NCBI GenBank assembly: GCA_030544215.1 | Contig: JARZZO010000011.1 | Span: 40,143,001 to 40,207,000, forward strand | Direction: 5' to 3' | Length of the DNA: 64,000 bases | Origin: Zantedeschia hybrid cultivar | Taxonomy: Eukaryota; Streptophyta; Magnoliopsida; Alismatales; Araceae | Part shown: one piece after another, positions 10,715 through 21,253 of the stretch | Layout of the letters: each line of letters begins with the position of its first letter | Numbering within the stretch: position 1 is the first letter of the stretch | The notes under the pieces: generated by a model | Seen by the model: the letters and a program-made list of their open reading frames with translations, nothing else | What the model was told of the DNA's origin: nothing | Databases searched by the model: none | Translations under genes and position numbers: made by a program

Positions 10715-13477
10715 ATGTCTCATCGCCCGGTGACCAGACGATCCGGACAAGACGAAGCGGAGACGCGAGCAACTCCGACGCTGGCAATCCACTCCGAAGG
10801 TGCCCCATCGGTTCTTCCTCAAGGGTCTGCCCTCCCTGTCATACCGGAGTCCGTCGCTCCTTGGGACAATCGGGTGGAAGAGCTTCAGCAACAGGTGGCG
10901 ACGCTGGCCGCCACTGTTACTTCCTTGGCACCTTTGCGAGACATGGTGTCTGCCATCGCCCATCATATGGGGTTACTGGGTCAGCTCCCGCAGCAGGTAC
11001 CGCCTCCCCCATTCTGTCCTGCTCAAGCTACGAGGCTGCAGTCGACACCCTCGCAGGCCTTCCCCGACGAGGCCGCCACGGCACGCAGCGAGCCATTTGT
11101 GCCGCCTGCCCGAGCCCCTCGCGCCAGTCACATCATGACGGAGCAGGACTATGCTTCGTCCGGATTTCATCCAACTAAGACCGAAGGACGTTCGGTCACC
11201 ACTTCAACCACCCCAGATCTGGACCGGCGGCTGACGGCAATGAGGAAGGAAATGCAGCAAATGGTGTCTCGGTCATACGGAGCGCCTCTCGCCAGCACCA
11301 TTCTGGAGCAGACTCCATTTTCACCAGAGCTTCTGGCCATTGAGGTACCTCCCAAGTTTAAACTGCCGAAAGGTCCCCTCTATGATGGAATGACAGATCC
11401 GATCTGCCACTTCCAGAGGTTCAATACCTATCTCTCTGTCCGAGGGGTTTCCGAGGCAGTCCGCTGCTGTCTCTTCCCCCTCACTATTGAAAAAATAGCC
11501 CTGACTTGGTTCGAGACATTGGCCCCCAATTCCATCCACTCTCTAGTTCAGTTGGGCCAACTGTTCATCGACCAATTTTACGATGCCACCCGACAGTGCA
11601 AAACCTCGGCCAGTCTGCTAGCCATTCGGCAAGGACCAACTGAGATCCTTCAAGAGTATTTTACCAAGTTTTGGGCTGAAGCCGCCCAGATTCCAAACCT
11701 GGATAGTTCGATTGCGGTCTCTGCCGTAATCAGTGGGTGCATGGACGAAGGGCTTCTCAGCTCTATCGAGAAGTGCCATCCCTCCACTTTCCAGGACCTC
11801 GTGGCTCGAGCCCATAAATACATCAACCGGGAGGCCCTGATGATGTCAAAGGGCAAGAATACTGCCGAGGCAGTATCAGCGCCTGCCCCTCCAGCAGTTC
11901 GTCCTTGCCCAGAAGATCAGGACCCCTCTCACAAGCGATACCGGAGGGAAGAATGGGATCGAGACAAGCGCCGAGATCCACAACAACGGTATTTGCCACT
12001 ACCTGCTCCCCCCTCTCGGATGCTCATGGAGGTTAAAGGCATGCTTCGGCAGCCGGAGCGCATCAAGACTGACCCTCGCCGAAGGGACCCCCGCAAATAC
12101 TGCGAGTACCATCGGGAAATCGGCCATTCAACAGATGAATGCCGACACCTTCGGGAGGAGATTGACCGTCTCATCAAAGAAGGCCGTCTGCCACAGTACC
12201 GGCGAGAGCAGCCTCAACAACAAAACCGGGACGTCCCTGAAGCGGTAAGGCAACGTCAACTCCCGGATAAAGTAGCCCCACCTCAGCCGAAGGTCACTTC
12301 GGCCCCGGTAGAAGAATCGCACCAGCGACCCAGTGCCGGGTCAATTCTGATGATATCCGGAGGACCGGGAGAAGGGCCAAGGCGTCGTCGGCTCAGCAAT
12401 ACCGTAGCAGCAGTCGACGTCGAGCCGAAGCAGTCTCGTCAAGAAGACATCGTCTTCGGCCATGAGGATCTAATCGACCTTCAGGTTCCTCACGACGACG
12501 CCTTAGTTGTAAATGCTGTAATAAAAGGTTACGATGTTCATCGTATCTTTGTTGATAATGGAAGTGCCCCAAATGTACTTTTTTACGACTGTTTTGTAAA
12601 AAGGGGTTTGAATGAGGTTGATATGAAGCCTCACCGGGGGCCTCTATTCGGCTTTAATGGTTCGCCTTGCCGAGTAGAAGGCATCGTCCGGCTCCCTGTA
12701 ACCCTAGGTACGGCCCCTCAGCAATTAACCGTTGAAACGGATTTTGCCGTCGTCAAGGTCGACTCGGCCTACAATGCCATCTTTGGCCGAAGGCTGATCG
12801 GCGGAATTGGAGTTGTAGCCTCATCTTTTCACCAGAAGCTGAAGTTCTGTACCAGCCATGGAATTGGCGAAGCCAAGGGAAATCAGGATGCAGCTTGGCA
12901 GTGTTACATGATCTCGGATAAAGGGAAGGCCGCGGCCGAATCCCTTTCAATCGAATCTTCGGCCGAAGCATCCCCGGGGGAGGAACTTACAATCGTTTCG
13001 GTTTCGGGAGGAGAAGGTCGGACGCTGATGATAGGCTCTGGCCTGGAGAAGGCTGAAGCTGAGAGACTTGCTGAGTTCCTGAAAGAGAACCTCGACGTCT
13101 TCGCCTGGTCTCCTGCAGACATGCCTGGGGTCGACCCGAAAGTAGCAGAACATCGGCTGCACGTCAACCCCGACCAGTCCCCGTTCAAGCAGAAGCGGCG
13201 TACCTTCAATCAAGAAAGAAGGACGGCCATCCAAGCCGAAGTACAAAAGGGGCTGGACGCGGGACACCTCCGGGAAGTACACCATCCTGAATGGATTGCC
13301 AATGTTGTAATGGTGCCCAAGAAAGATGGCAAGTGGCGGATGTGTGTGGATTTCACCAACCTCAATAAGGCTTGTCCGATGGACAGCTTCCCGCTGCCTC
13401 GGATAGACCAGGTGGTGGACGCAACCTCCGACCACGAGCTACTTAGCTTCCTCGACGCCTATTCAGGCTATCATTAG
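10715..13477 (+). pseudogene. Tat gag-protease and first half of RT (ended by a stop in RT)
   Basis: A 920-codon open frame from ATG 10715, the first ATG after the primer site. The gag core spans residues about 210-375 (PKFKLPKGPLYDGMTDP to ARAHKYINREA). A Tat-type zinc-like motif, YCEYHREIGHSTDEC, is near residue 462. A charged linker follows. The protease active-site region near residue 612 reads FVDNGSAPNVLF, where the family has D(T/G)GSSA, so the site is probably impaired. RT begins near residue 862 (NVVMVPKKDGKWRMCVDF, FLDAYSGYH). The frame stops at TAG 13475-13477, where relatives have Gln (YHQI). A C-to-T change of CAG explains it, and RT continues in the same frame. Confidence 0.9.
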
Positions 13478-15477
13478 ATCCGAATGCATCCGGAGGACGA
13501 CGACAAGACCAGCTTTACAACTGACCTCGGTTTATACTGTTATACTCGGATGCCATTCGGCCTGAAGAATGCAGGGGCAACCTATCAACGTCTCGTCAAC
13601 AAGATATTCACTCCGCAGCTCAGCTGCAATATGGAGGTCTACATCGACGATATGCTGGTGAAAAGTCACGTCGTTGCAGACCATCTAACCGATTTGGCCG
13701 AGACTTTCTCTGCCTTGCACAGGTATAAAATGAAGCTGAATCCAGCCAAGTGTGCCTTCGGCGTGGCCTCCGGGAAATTTCTCGGCTACATGGTCACCCG
13801 CCGAGGGGTGGAAGCTAATCCCGCAAAGGTGTGTCGGCTATTATCCAAATGCGCCCTCCGGCCAACATCCGAGAGGTCCAGAAGCTGAATGGAAGAATTG
13901 CCACGTTAAGCCGCTTCATGTCAAGGGCAGCGGATTACTATTTTCCTTTCTTCAAGCTGCTGAAAAAGACTAATAGCTTCTCCTGGACGGACGAGTGTCA
14001 ATCGGCCTTCGATCAGCTGAAAGCCTATCTCTCCAATGTTCCCGTCTTGTCCAGACTAGTCCACGGAGAACAACTGTTCCTTTATCTCGCGGCATCCGAA
14101 ACAGCTGTCAGCGCCGTCCTCATTCGGGAACAAGACGGCGTTCAGAGGCCCGTTTACTATATAAGCCGAGCCCTCCAAGGAGCAGAGCTTCGATATCCTG
14201 CTCTTGAGAAGCTGGCCTTAGCCCTCGTCTCGTCCGCAAGGAGACTCCGGCCCTACTTCCTCGCGCATTCAATAAAGGTCTTCACGGACCAACCTTTGAG
14301 GCAAGTCCTCTCTCGGCCAGAAGTGTCCGGTAGGCTAGCAAAGTGGGCAATCGAACTAGGAGAGTTCGTCGTTTCTTATGGGCCACGGACAGCGATAAAA
14401 GCTCAAGCTCTAGCCGACTTCATCGCCGAGCTCACTCCCGAAGCATCCTCGGCCCCTCAGCCGAAAGCCAATACACCCGAGGCCGAGGGTACCTCGGTTC
14501 CCCCATCTCTGACGGATGAATGGCGACTCTACGTTGATGGATCCGCGTGCTCTTCGGGTAGCGGCGCCAGATGGATCTTGGCGTCTCCAGAAGGGGTCAT
14601 CACGGAGTATGCGCTGCGCTTCTCCTTCCCGGCTACCAACAATACCACAGAATACGAAGCTCTTATCTCAGGCCTTCAGGCCGCTAGAAAGTTGGGTACG
14701 CAGAACATAAGGGCATTCAGCGATTCTCAGCTGATCGCCAATCAAGTCACCGGGGAATACGAGGCCCGGGACGCGTTAATGATATCCTATCTCAAGGTAA
14801 CCCGCAAGATCCTTGCTCGATTTAATTCCTATGAAATTATATGGATCCCTCAGGCCGAAAATGCTCGAGCCGATGCTCTTTCCCGGCTAGCATCAACTCA
14901 GGACGGGGGAGGAGGCCAAATGGTCTTGGTAGAAGAACTGTCTAAACCAAGTCTCGACGAATCCGAGGTCATGCAAGTGAATGAATCCGAAGCAGAAACC
15001 TGGATGACTCCCCTAGTCGCTTTTCTCCTCCGAGAGGAGGTCCCGTCCGATCCAAAGGAAGCAAGGCATGTCCGGCAGCGCTCCTCCCATTTCCTTATTC
15101 TGGAGGGAATATTGTATAAAAAGTCCTTCGGCCGACTGCTCCTACGATGTCTCGGCCCAGTAGAAGCTGATTATGCACTTCGGGAGGTACATGAAGCGAT
15201 CTACGGAGTACACGCAGGAGGAAGGGCCTTGACCCATAAACTCCTGAGGCAAGGGTACTGGTGGCCAACGCTCCGAGAGGATGCGGCCGCTCTCGTCCGC
15301 TGCTGTGACCAATGCCAGAGATTCAGTTCCCTCATTCACCAGTCGGCGACCCTTTTGACTCATCTGTCAGATCTCTGGCCTTTCGCCCAGTGGGGGATTG
15401 ATCTCTTAGGACCCTTTCCCATGGCAACCGGTCAGAGGAAATTCCTTATTGTGGCAGTAGACTACTTCACTAAGTGA
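13478..15477 (+). pseudogene. Tat RT second half, two RNase H domains, integrase N-terminus
   Basis: RT resumes at 13478 with MPFGLKNAGATYQRLV and the catalytic YIDDMLVKS (about 13639). A frameshift between about 13831 and 13888 moves the frame to the segment starting PPANIREVQKLNGRIA. Next come RT-linked RNase H (WTDECQSAFDQLK, KVFTDQPLRQVL), then a second RNase H of the archaeal-like type (LYVDGSACSSGSGA at about 14527, TEYEAL, FSDSQLIANQV, ADALSRLAS), diagnostic of the Tat lineage. The integrase zinc domain (HAGGRALTHKLLRQGYWWP, CDQCQR) and the first core Asp (WGIDLLGPFP) follow. The frame ends in TGA at 15475-15477, where the family has Trp (KWVE). Confidence 0.9.
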
Positions 15478-16235
15478 GTAGAAGCCGAACCTCTCGCATC
15501 TATAACCGATAGCAATGCATGGAACTTCGTGTGGAAATCCATCATTTGCCGATACGGCATCCCTCGGGGAATTATTTCAGACAACGGCAAACAATTTGAC
15601 AGCCATCAGTTTAAAGACAACTGCGTAGCTTCGGCATTCTCCATAAGTTCGTTTCAGTAACACACCCTCAGACGAATGGCGAAGTCGAGGTCACTAACCG
15701 AAGTCTGTTGCGAGGACTGAAGACTAGCCTCGGCAAGGCCAAGGGCCGATGGGTCGAAGAACTACCGAGCGTTCTATGGGCTTATCGGACAACAATCCGA
15801 ACCCCTACCGGCGAGACCCCCTTCCGAATGGCCTACGGGGTGGAGGCCGTTATTCCAATTGAAGTCAGCCTTCCGACGCCGAGGGTACTTACTCATGATC
15901 CGAAGACTAATGAGGAAGCCCTAAAGGATCACCTTGATCTTATAGAAGAAACAAGGGATCAAGCCCGCATTCGGCTAGCGACTTATCAGCAGCGCATGGC
16001 GAGATACTATAACGCTCGAGTGAAGCCCCGAAGCTTTGAAGCAGGGAACCTCGTGTTAAGGAACGCTCACGCATCCAAGCCAGCCGAAGCCGCAAGAAAG
16101 CTTTCTCCAAACTGGGAAGGACCTTATCGTGTGAAGGAAGTGATCCGACGAGGGGCTTATCGGCTAGAGACCCTTTCGGGCCAGCCTCTCCCTCGTACAT
16201 GGAATGTAGAGCGCCTTCCGCGCTATTTCATGTAA
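15478..16235 (+). pseudogene. Tat integrase core and C-terminus
   Basis: It continues in frame after the stop with VEAEPLASITD and CRYGIPRGIISDNGKQFDS (second catalytic Asp). A frameshift around 15620-15640 follows, then HPQTNGEVEVTNRSL with the catalytic Glu. The last 175 residues (15708-16235) form the conserved tail: WVEELPSVLWAYRTT, TGETPFRMAYGVEAVIP, LSPNWEGPYRVKEVIRRGAY and WNVERLPRYFM, ending at a normal stop. This is a standard Tat integrase end. Confidence 0.88.
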
Positions 16236-16312
16236 GTCAGTTCCCCCGGAGTTTAGCCGGAAGTCATGAATATATTATCTTTTATCTGGTGTCATGTCCG
16301 GCAATGTTTTCT

Positions 16313-16942
16313 AAGTCCGTGTAAACCGTACCGGGAGTGGCTTCGGCCTTGCAAACCGTATCGGGAGCGGCATTATTCTTTTAAGTCCGTGCAAACCGTA
16401 CCGGGAGTGGCTTCGGCCATGCAAACCGTATCGGGAGCGGCATTATTCTTCTAAGTCCGTGCAAACCGTACCGGGAGTGGCTTCGGTCATACAAATCGTA
16501 TCGGGAGCGACATTATTCTTCTAAGTCCGTGTAAACCGTATCGGGAGTGGCTTCGGCCATGCAAACCGTATCGGGAGCGGCATTATTTTTTTAAGTCCGT
16601 GCAAACCGTACCGGGAGTGGCTTCGGCCATGTAAACCGTATCGGGAGTGGCATTATTCTTCTAAGTCCTTGTAAACCGTACCGGGAGTGGCTTCGGCCAT
16701 GCAAACCGTATCGGGAGCGGCATTATTCTTCTAAGTTCGTGCAAACCGTACCGGGAGTGGCTTCGGCCATGTAAACCGTATCGGGAGCGGCATTATTCTT
16801 CTAAGTTCGTGCAAACCGTACCGAGAGTGGCTTCGGCCATGTAAACCGTATCGGGAACGACATTATTCTTATAAGTCCACACAAACCATACTAGGAGTGG
16901 CTTCGGCCATGCAAACCGTATCGGGAGCGGCACGGCTTCGGC
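16313..16942 (+). repeat. 70-bp tandem array (9 copies) between pol and the antisense gene
   Basis: Units start at 16313 and every 70 bases to 16873. Each unit holds two half-units, GCAAACCGTACCGGGAGTGG and GCAAACCGTATCGGGAGCGG, joined by CTTCGGCCAT and CATTATTCTTCTAAGTCC. Copies differ by a few substitutions. Tandem arrays after pol are common in Tat elements. There is no cas gene and no leader; this is not a CRISPR array. Confidence 0.92.
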
Positions 16943-17214
16943 CACAAAAAGAACCAAGCTCGGTTATTCATTCAGACACTAAGACAAATACAAGTAAAGC
17001 AGAATACTTAAATATATGAACAAGTACAAAAGTAGGCCATACGCCTGGCCGCGGCATCTCGAAAAGCAAACAAAAATCGGGACAAGCCCCCGCACTAACT
17101 CTCGGCATCATCGCCGTCCACATCAACGGGAGTCTGGCCGGGAGACGCTGGAGGAGAGGCTTCAACTGGTTCGGCCGCGTCACCTTCCTTAAGAGCCGGA
17201 GCTTTTTTGGCCTA

Positions 17215-19414
17215 AAGCCCTTGCCACGAGGTCAAAAGCTCGTCGCCTTCCTCGTCCGTCGGGTAGCCGATGCCGGTCAGATCTGTGGCCGGACACGCCT
17301 TCTGAGCGATAGCCAGCCCCAGAGCGAACACGGACGATGCCGCCTGGACTCGGGCCTCCATCATGTCCTCGGCGAACTCAGGGCTTTCTTTATAGCTCGT
17401 CACGGCTGTACGAGCAACATCTTCGGCTTCCTTGGCCCTGGCCTCCAAATCAGCTTTCAGAGCCGATACCTCCTCGGCGTGGCGGCGGCGCTCCTCGTCT
17501 CGCTCCTTGGCCTTGTCCTGGATCTCGGCCTTCAGAGACGCGACCTCGGCCCGGGCCTTCTCCAGTTCCTTCTCGACCTTCCCCAGCTGCCTCTCGGCTT
17601 TCGTCTTGGCCTCGGAGGCAGTACGGATCACCACCTTCTGCTCCCCCAGCTCGGCCTGCATCCGCGCATTGGCCCCAAGGAGGACATCAACGCTAGCCTC
17701 GAGATCACGCTGCACCGTGGCCACTTTGCCCGAGGCCAGCTGATCCGAAGCCCGGTCGATGTCCAGGAGCTTCTACTGAATGGCGGCCTGCCGGCGAGCG
17801 AGGGCCCCGCACATAACCGCGGCCTACGAAAGCAGGAAAGGAAAAATAAGTCCAAGACAGCAAAAGAAAACAATGAGTAAAAGAAGAAGACGAAGGAAAT
17901 CTTACCTGGATGGCATGCCAGACGCACTGCAAGGATAAGCCTTCCGAGGAAAGCTCCTTGACTTCGTCCCTGGCCAGCGGGAGAGTACATCCGTGAGCTA
18001 GGCGCATGCACGTCCGAGAGTCTTCCAGGCTCTCGTCCGCAAAAACCTCAACGTCCGGGCGCCAAGGTTCGTGCGCGTATTCCCGGGACATATGCGTCCC
18101 GGCCTCCCCGAAGGGGAATGAAAGGTTCTCCGTCCCGGCTCCGGTGGCCGAAGTAGAATCGCCCCTTGGCGGTTCGGGAGGCGACGAAAGCGGGGTGCCT
18201 CGCGCCGCAACGGGCCTCTTGGCCGCCAGGGTGGATTCCCTCTCGCCGGGATCGTCCGCCCGGCTCCTCTTCACTGGTCCGCCGTTCCCTCTGGCGACCG
18301 ACTTTCCCTTCTGCAATCCCCGTAGTCCAGACATTTCTGCAAGCAAAAAGAAAATAAGAGAGGGTTAACAACAACTCAGAATATACAACTTTCTTCGACT
18401 CAAGACCGACTTACCCCCGGCCGTAGCTTCGGCGCCCTCTTCGGACGGAAGGGCTTCGGCCGGAGACTCGACCGCGGCAACTCCCCCGGCCTCTCCCGGA
18501 ATATCTTCGAGAGGAAGATAAGGGGAGACTCGAGGAGGAGAGGACGTTGGGTCTGGCCAAGCTCCCATCTATACGAGCCTCTCCTCGTCCTCAAAGAGCT
18601 CCGCAATATCGTACGGAGCATCAGCTTCCAGGAGATGCACGATGTCGAGCTGCTCGAGGTTGAGAGAAGGTGGATCGGAGAGGCCCTCGGCCAAAGGTGC
18701 CCATTCAGTGGGGAAGGGCCATACGCTCTTCTCCTCCTCCGGGAGAGAAATGAAAAGGAAGCCCTTCTTCCAATGATGAATAGACGAGGGCTTCCCGAAA
18801 AAGATGCCCCGACTGAAGCGAGGGACGAAGCAATACCAACAAGACTTCACCTGGGGTTGAATCTTGAACAGATAGCGGAAGATGTTTACCGAGGGGTTGA
18901 CCTCGAGGTAAAAATGCACGGCCAAGAAGGCGTAGACTGTCCACCAAGAATTCGGAAAGAATTGGGACGGGGCCAGTCTGTAGAAACTCAAAAGGTTGAT
19001 AACAAAGAAATGAAGGGGAAGACGAAAGCCCGCCCGGAAGCTCTGCTCGTAGATAGAAAAGCAACCCGGCTGAACAGAGTTAACCCTAGTGTTCTTCCCG
19101 GGCCGAACGGGAACCATCCAAGACGGAATCTGGTAATAGCTAGTGATAACCTTGATAGTATCAGTATCAAGGACACTAACTACATTCGAAACCGTCTCGG
19201 CCGGGCGACGGCCGGAAGTGGAAGGTTCGGCGACAGTCTGAACTGCCTCGGCTTCTTCAGCCGGAAGCGTCTCAACTTCATCCGCCATAGCAGAAACAAA
19301 GGAATATGAAGAAAAAGGAGATGACAAGGAAGACTGCGGAGGCCTGGATGAAGAGCAAGAAGAACCGCCTTCGGCCAAAAAGCTACTCTCGGCCGAAGGC
19401 GAGCAACTGGACAT
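17215..19414 (-). CDS. Antisense gene of the Tat element: three exons, gypsy-type transposon domain plus coiled coil (degenerate)
   Basis: Exon 1 runs 19414 to 18415, exon 2 18336 to 17906, exon 3 17823 to about 17215. Introns are GTAAGT...CAG (18414-18337) and GTAAG...TAG (17905-17824). Exon 1 encodes a Ser-rich start, then a block with YYQIPSWMVPVRPG, FSIYEQSFRAGFRLPLHFF, LAPSQFFPNSW and WPFPTEWAPL, which I recognise as the 'putative gypsy type transposon' (Transposase_28) domain. Exon 2 is basic and low-complexity, ending MRLAHGCTLP...SLQCVWHAIQ. Exon 3 is a coiled coil of about 150 residues (KVEKELEKARAEVASLKAEI) with an acidic tail. A stop follows EDEERLV in exon 1 (18567-18569 area), where the second copy has Glu. 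Its biochemical role is unknown. Exon joins are inferred from the two copies. Confidence 0.75.
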
Positions 19415-19666
19415 GAATCACAGAGCAGAGAAGGAGAACTGAGGCTTACCCTCAAAGAAAGGTCTCCTCAATAGCTAACGGCCTCTCCGGCGACAGAGAG
19501 TTCCCCGGCGACAGAGAGCCCCCCAGCGATGGACAAAGCGCCCTCAAACACCCACGATGGCTCGCACTTCGCCGGCGAAGCAGGAACGCTTGGAGAAGCC
19601 ACTCGCAGGAAAGCACAGGCGCAAGGGGAGAAGAAAGCGAAACAGTGCCCAGGAGAGGAGGGTTAG

Positions 19667-19674
19667 TATTTATA
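19667..19674 (-). promoter_or_regulatory. TATA box of the antisense gene
   Basis: On the minus strand this reads TCCTATAAATACTAACC, about 250 bp upstream of the first ATG of the antisense gene. The second Tat copy has the same box, TCCTATAAATACCAACC, at 61367-61374. Conservation in a strand opposite to the LTR promoter supports a dedicated promoter. Confidence 0.65.
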
Positions 19675-20352
19675 GGAAAACTTGAGGGGATCCGGCTCCG
19701 GATCAACGACCAAGATCTTCCCTCTCTTCGAAGCCGCTCTGCTCGGATGCGCGACACGTGTCCCGTCCTTCGGCATGATGACAAGTGGGCTGCCGGATCG
19801 AGAGAAGGCAATCAACGGCCGGGTGCGGCTGACCCTTCGGCTGTTCATCCGGATGCTCGCCACGTATCCCAATCCTCGTGCCGAAAGCAGAAGAGACGGC
19901 GATCCAGGTGAAATCTTGGGCAGAGAGCCGAAGTGACTCGCGATCCGCATGATCACTGTTAACGATTAAGATCTTTTTGTGCTTTCGGCAAACCGGTCGG
20001 ATGCGCAACACGTGTCCTGTGTTTCTTGTGATACGACCGCGAAGGCGGGAAGCCTGAGATCTTTCCCGCCCTTGTCAGATGTCTCGATATACTCAAGTAC
20101 TCACCCCTTCGCAACTGGGGACGAAAGGATCCGTCACCGAGTCTCGGCCCGAGACGAAGGTGTTTACGACAAGGTCCTGGCTTGAGACGAAGGTGTTTTT
20201 CACCAGCCCTCGGCCGACCCGAGGCAGAGCTTTAAAACGGAACAAAGCAGAGGTTTCAAACGAAGCTCGTACCTATTTACTCTCCCGAAAAAGCTTCGGA
20301 CTTTACTCTCGTCGTCTCATAAAATTGAGAACGACAAGAGTAGGGGGCTATC

Positions 20353-21248
20353 TGCTCGGGGCAGAATCCGATTCGGCCCGTTAAAACAGCCCAATCGCTG
20401 GGATCATCCCAACAGCAGTAGCAGTAGAGGCCCACTGGCAGCCTTCGGCCCGTTAGTGGTCCAGCAGCCTTCGGCCCAATAGCAGCCTAGTGGTCTTCGG
20501 CCCGTTAGCGGTCCAGCAGCCCTCGGCCCAACAGCAGCCCAGTGGTCCTCGAACCATCAGCGGCCCAGCGATCCTCGGCCCGGTAGGCTTCAGCCCACTA
20601 AGCGGCATCCGGCCCAACAGCGCCCCCCCCCCCCCCTTTCGGCCCAGTAACCGTATCCGGCCCACTCCAGTGGGAGGGTTAGGTGCTATGGCGATTTATC
20701 AGTAAACCAAAACATAGTCCTATATCGGTTGCCACCATTAAGCAACCTCTATCCTCCGCTATAAATACACGGCTATTTATTACCAAAGGTATGTCTTCTT
20801 GACCAAGGACAACAGTCCAAAAGCATTAAAGCTGCCCTTTCTTCCTTCCCTTCTGAATCGAATCTTCTTCAGAAGCTAATTTAGCCGTCAGAGGGGATTC
20901 CTTTGGGCCGAAGCCCGGGACTCCTACTGACCGGTTCTTCTTCTTCTTCTCCTCCTTCTGTAGGAGCTTCAGTTTGAATCTTCGCCGACCTCTCCGAGTT
21001 GGTCTCGGCCGCCGACCTCGGATCTTCTCCCCTCGGTCTCGACGCCTTTCGCAGGCTGGTCTGCCTGGGCCGAAGGAGTCTCGGCTTCGCTCTGAGCGAG
21101 CCTTCGCCCGGGTACCTCTCGGCCTCAGATCCTCGGCCCCGTCTCCGTCCTCGTCTCGTCCTGGATCCCCGTCGGTCCTCTTCATCGATCCGATCCAATT
21201 TCGGGTTCCCGTCTCGGAATCCGACCGTGGTAAGCTTCGGCAACATCA
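20353..21248 (+). repeat. Tat 3' LTR
   Basis: 896 bp, TGCTCGGGGCAG...GGCAACATCA, preceded by the purine-rich GAGTAGGGGGCTATC. It differs from the 5' LTR in its first bases, in the minisatellite copy arrangement and in the C run (14 against 22), plus scattered substitutions. The LTR pair has had time to diverge, but not for long. Confidence 0.92.
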
Positions 21249-21253
21249 CAATC
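21249..21253. repeat. Target-site duplication CAATC, right copy
   Basis: Matches 9804-9808. Beyond it the chromovirus protease reading resumes (minus strand) with DFDVILGMD. Confidence 0.9.

Larger units (their letters stand above)
9809..21248 (+). mobile_element. Complete Tat-lineage Ty3/gypsy retrotransposon with antisense gene
   Basis: Full-length element of 11,440 bp. It comprises the 5' LTR (9809-10680), primer site at 10683, gag-protease-RT-RNase H-second RNase H-integrase (10715-16235), a 70-bp tandem array (16313-16942), a spliced gene on the opposite strand (about 19414-17215), a polypurine tract (about 20338-20350) and the 3' LTR (20353-21248). It is flanked by CAATC TSDs. The second RNase H domain and the extra antisense gene are known marks of the Tat group (Grande/Retand/Ogre relatives). 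Pol has two in-frame stops and at least two frameshifts, so the element is non-autonomous now. It sits in the chromovirus protease just after the ILGMD motif. Confidence 0.92.

Noticed and set aside
10258..10966. Long minus-strand frames in the Tat LTR (also 20826-21294, 26309-26680, 47095-47429)
   Set aside because: They recur in every LTR copy as complements of the conserved R/U5 region with Arg/Glu-rich content. Differences between copies are not frame-preserving in a convincing way, and frames are also open on the opposite strand.
16313..16942. CRISPR-like periodic array
   Set aside because: Units are contiguous with no unique spacers, and the region is inside a plant retrotransposon.
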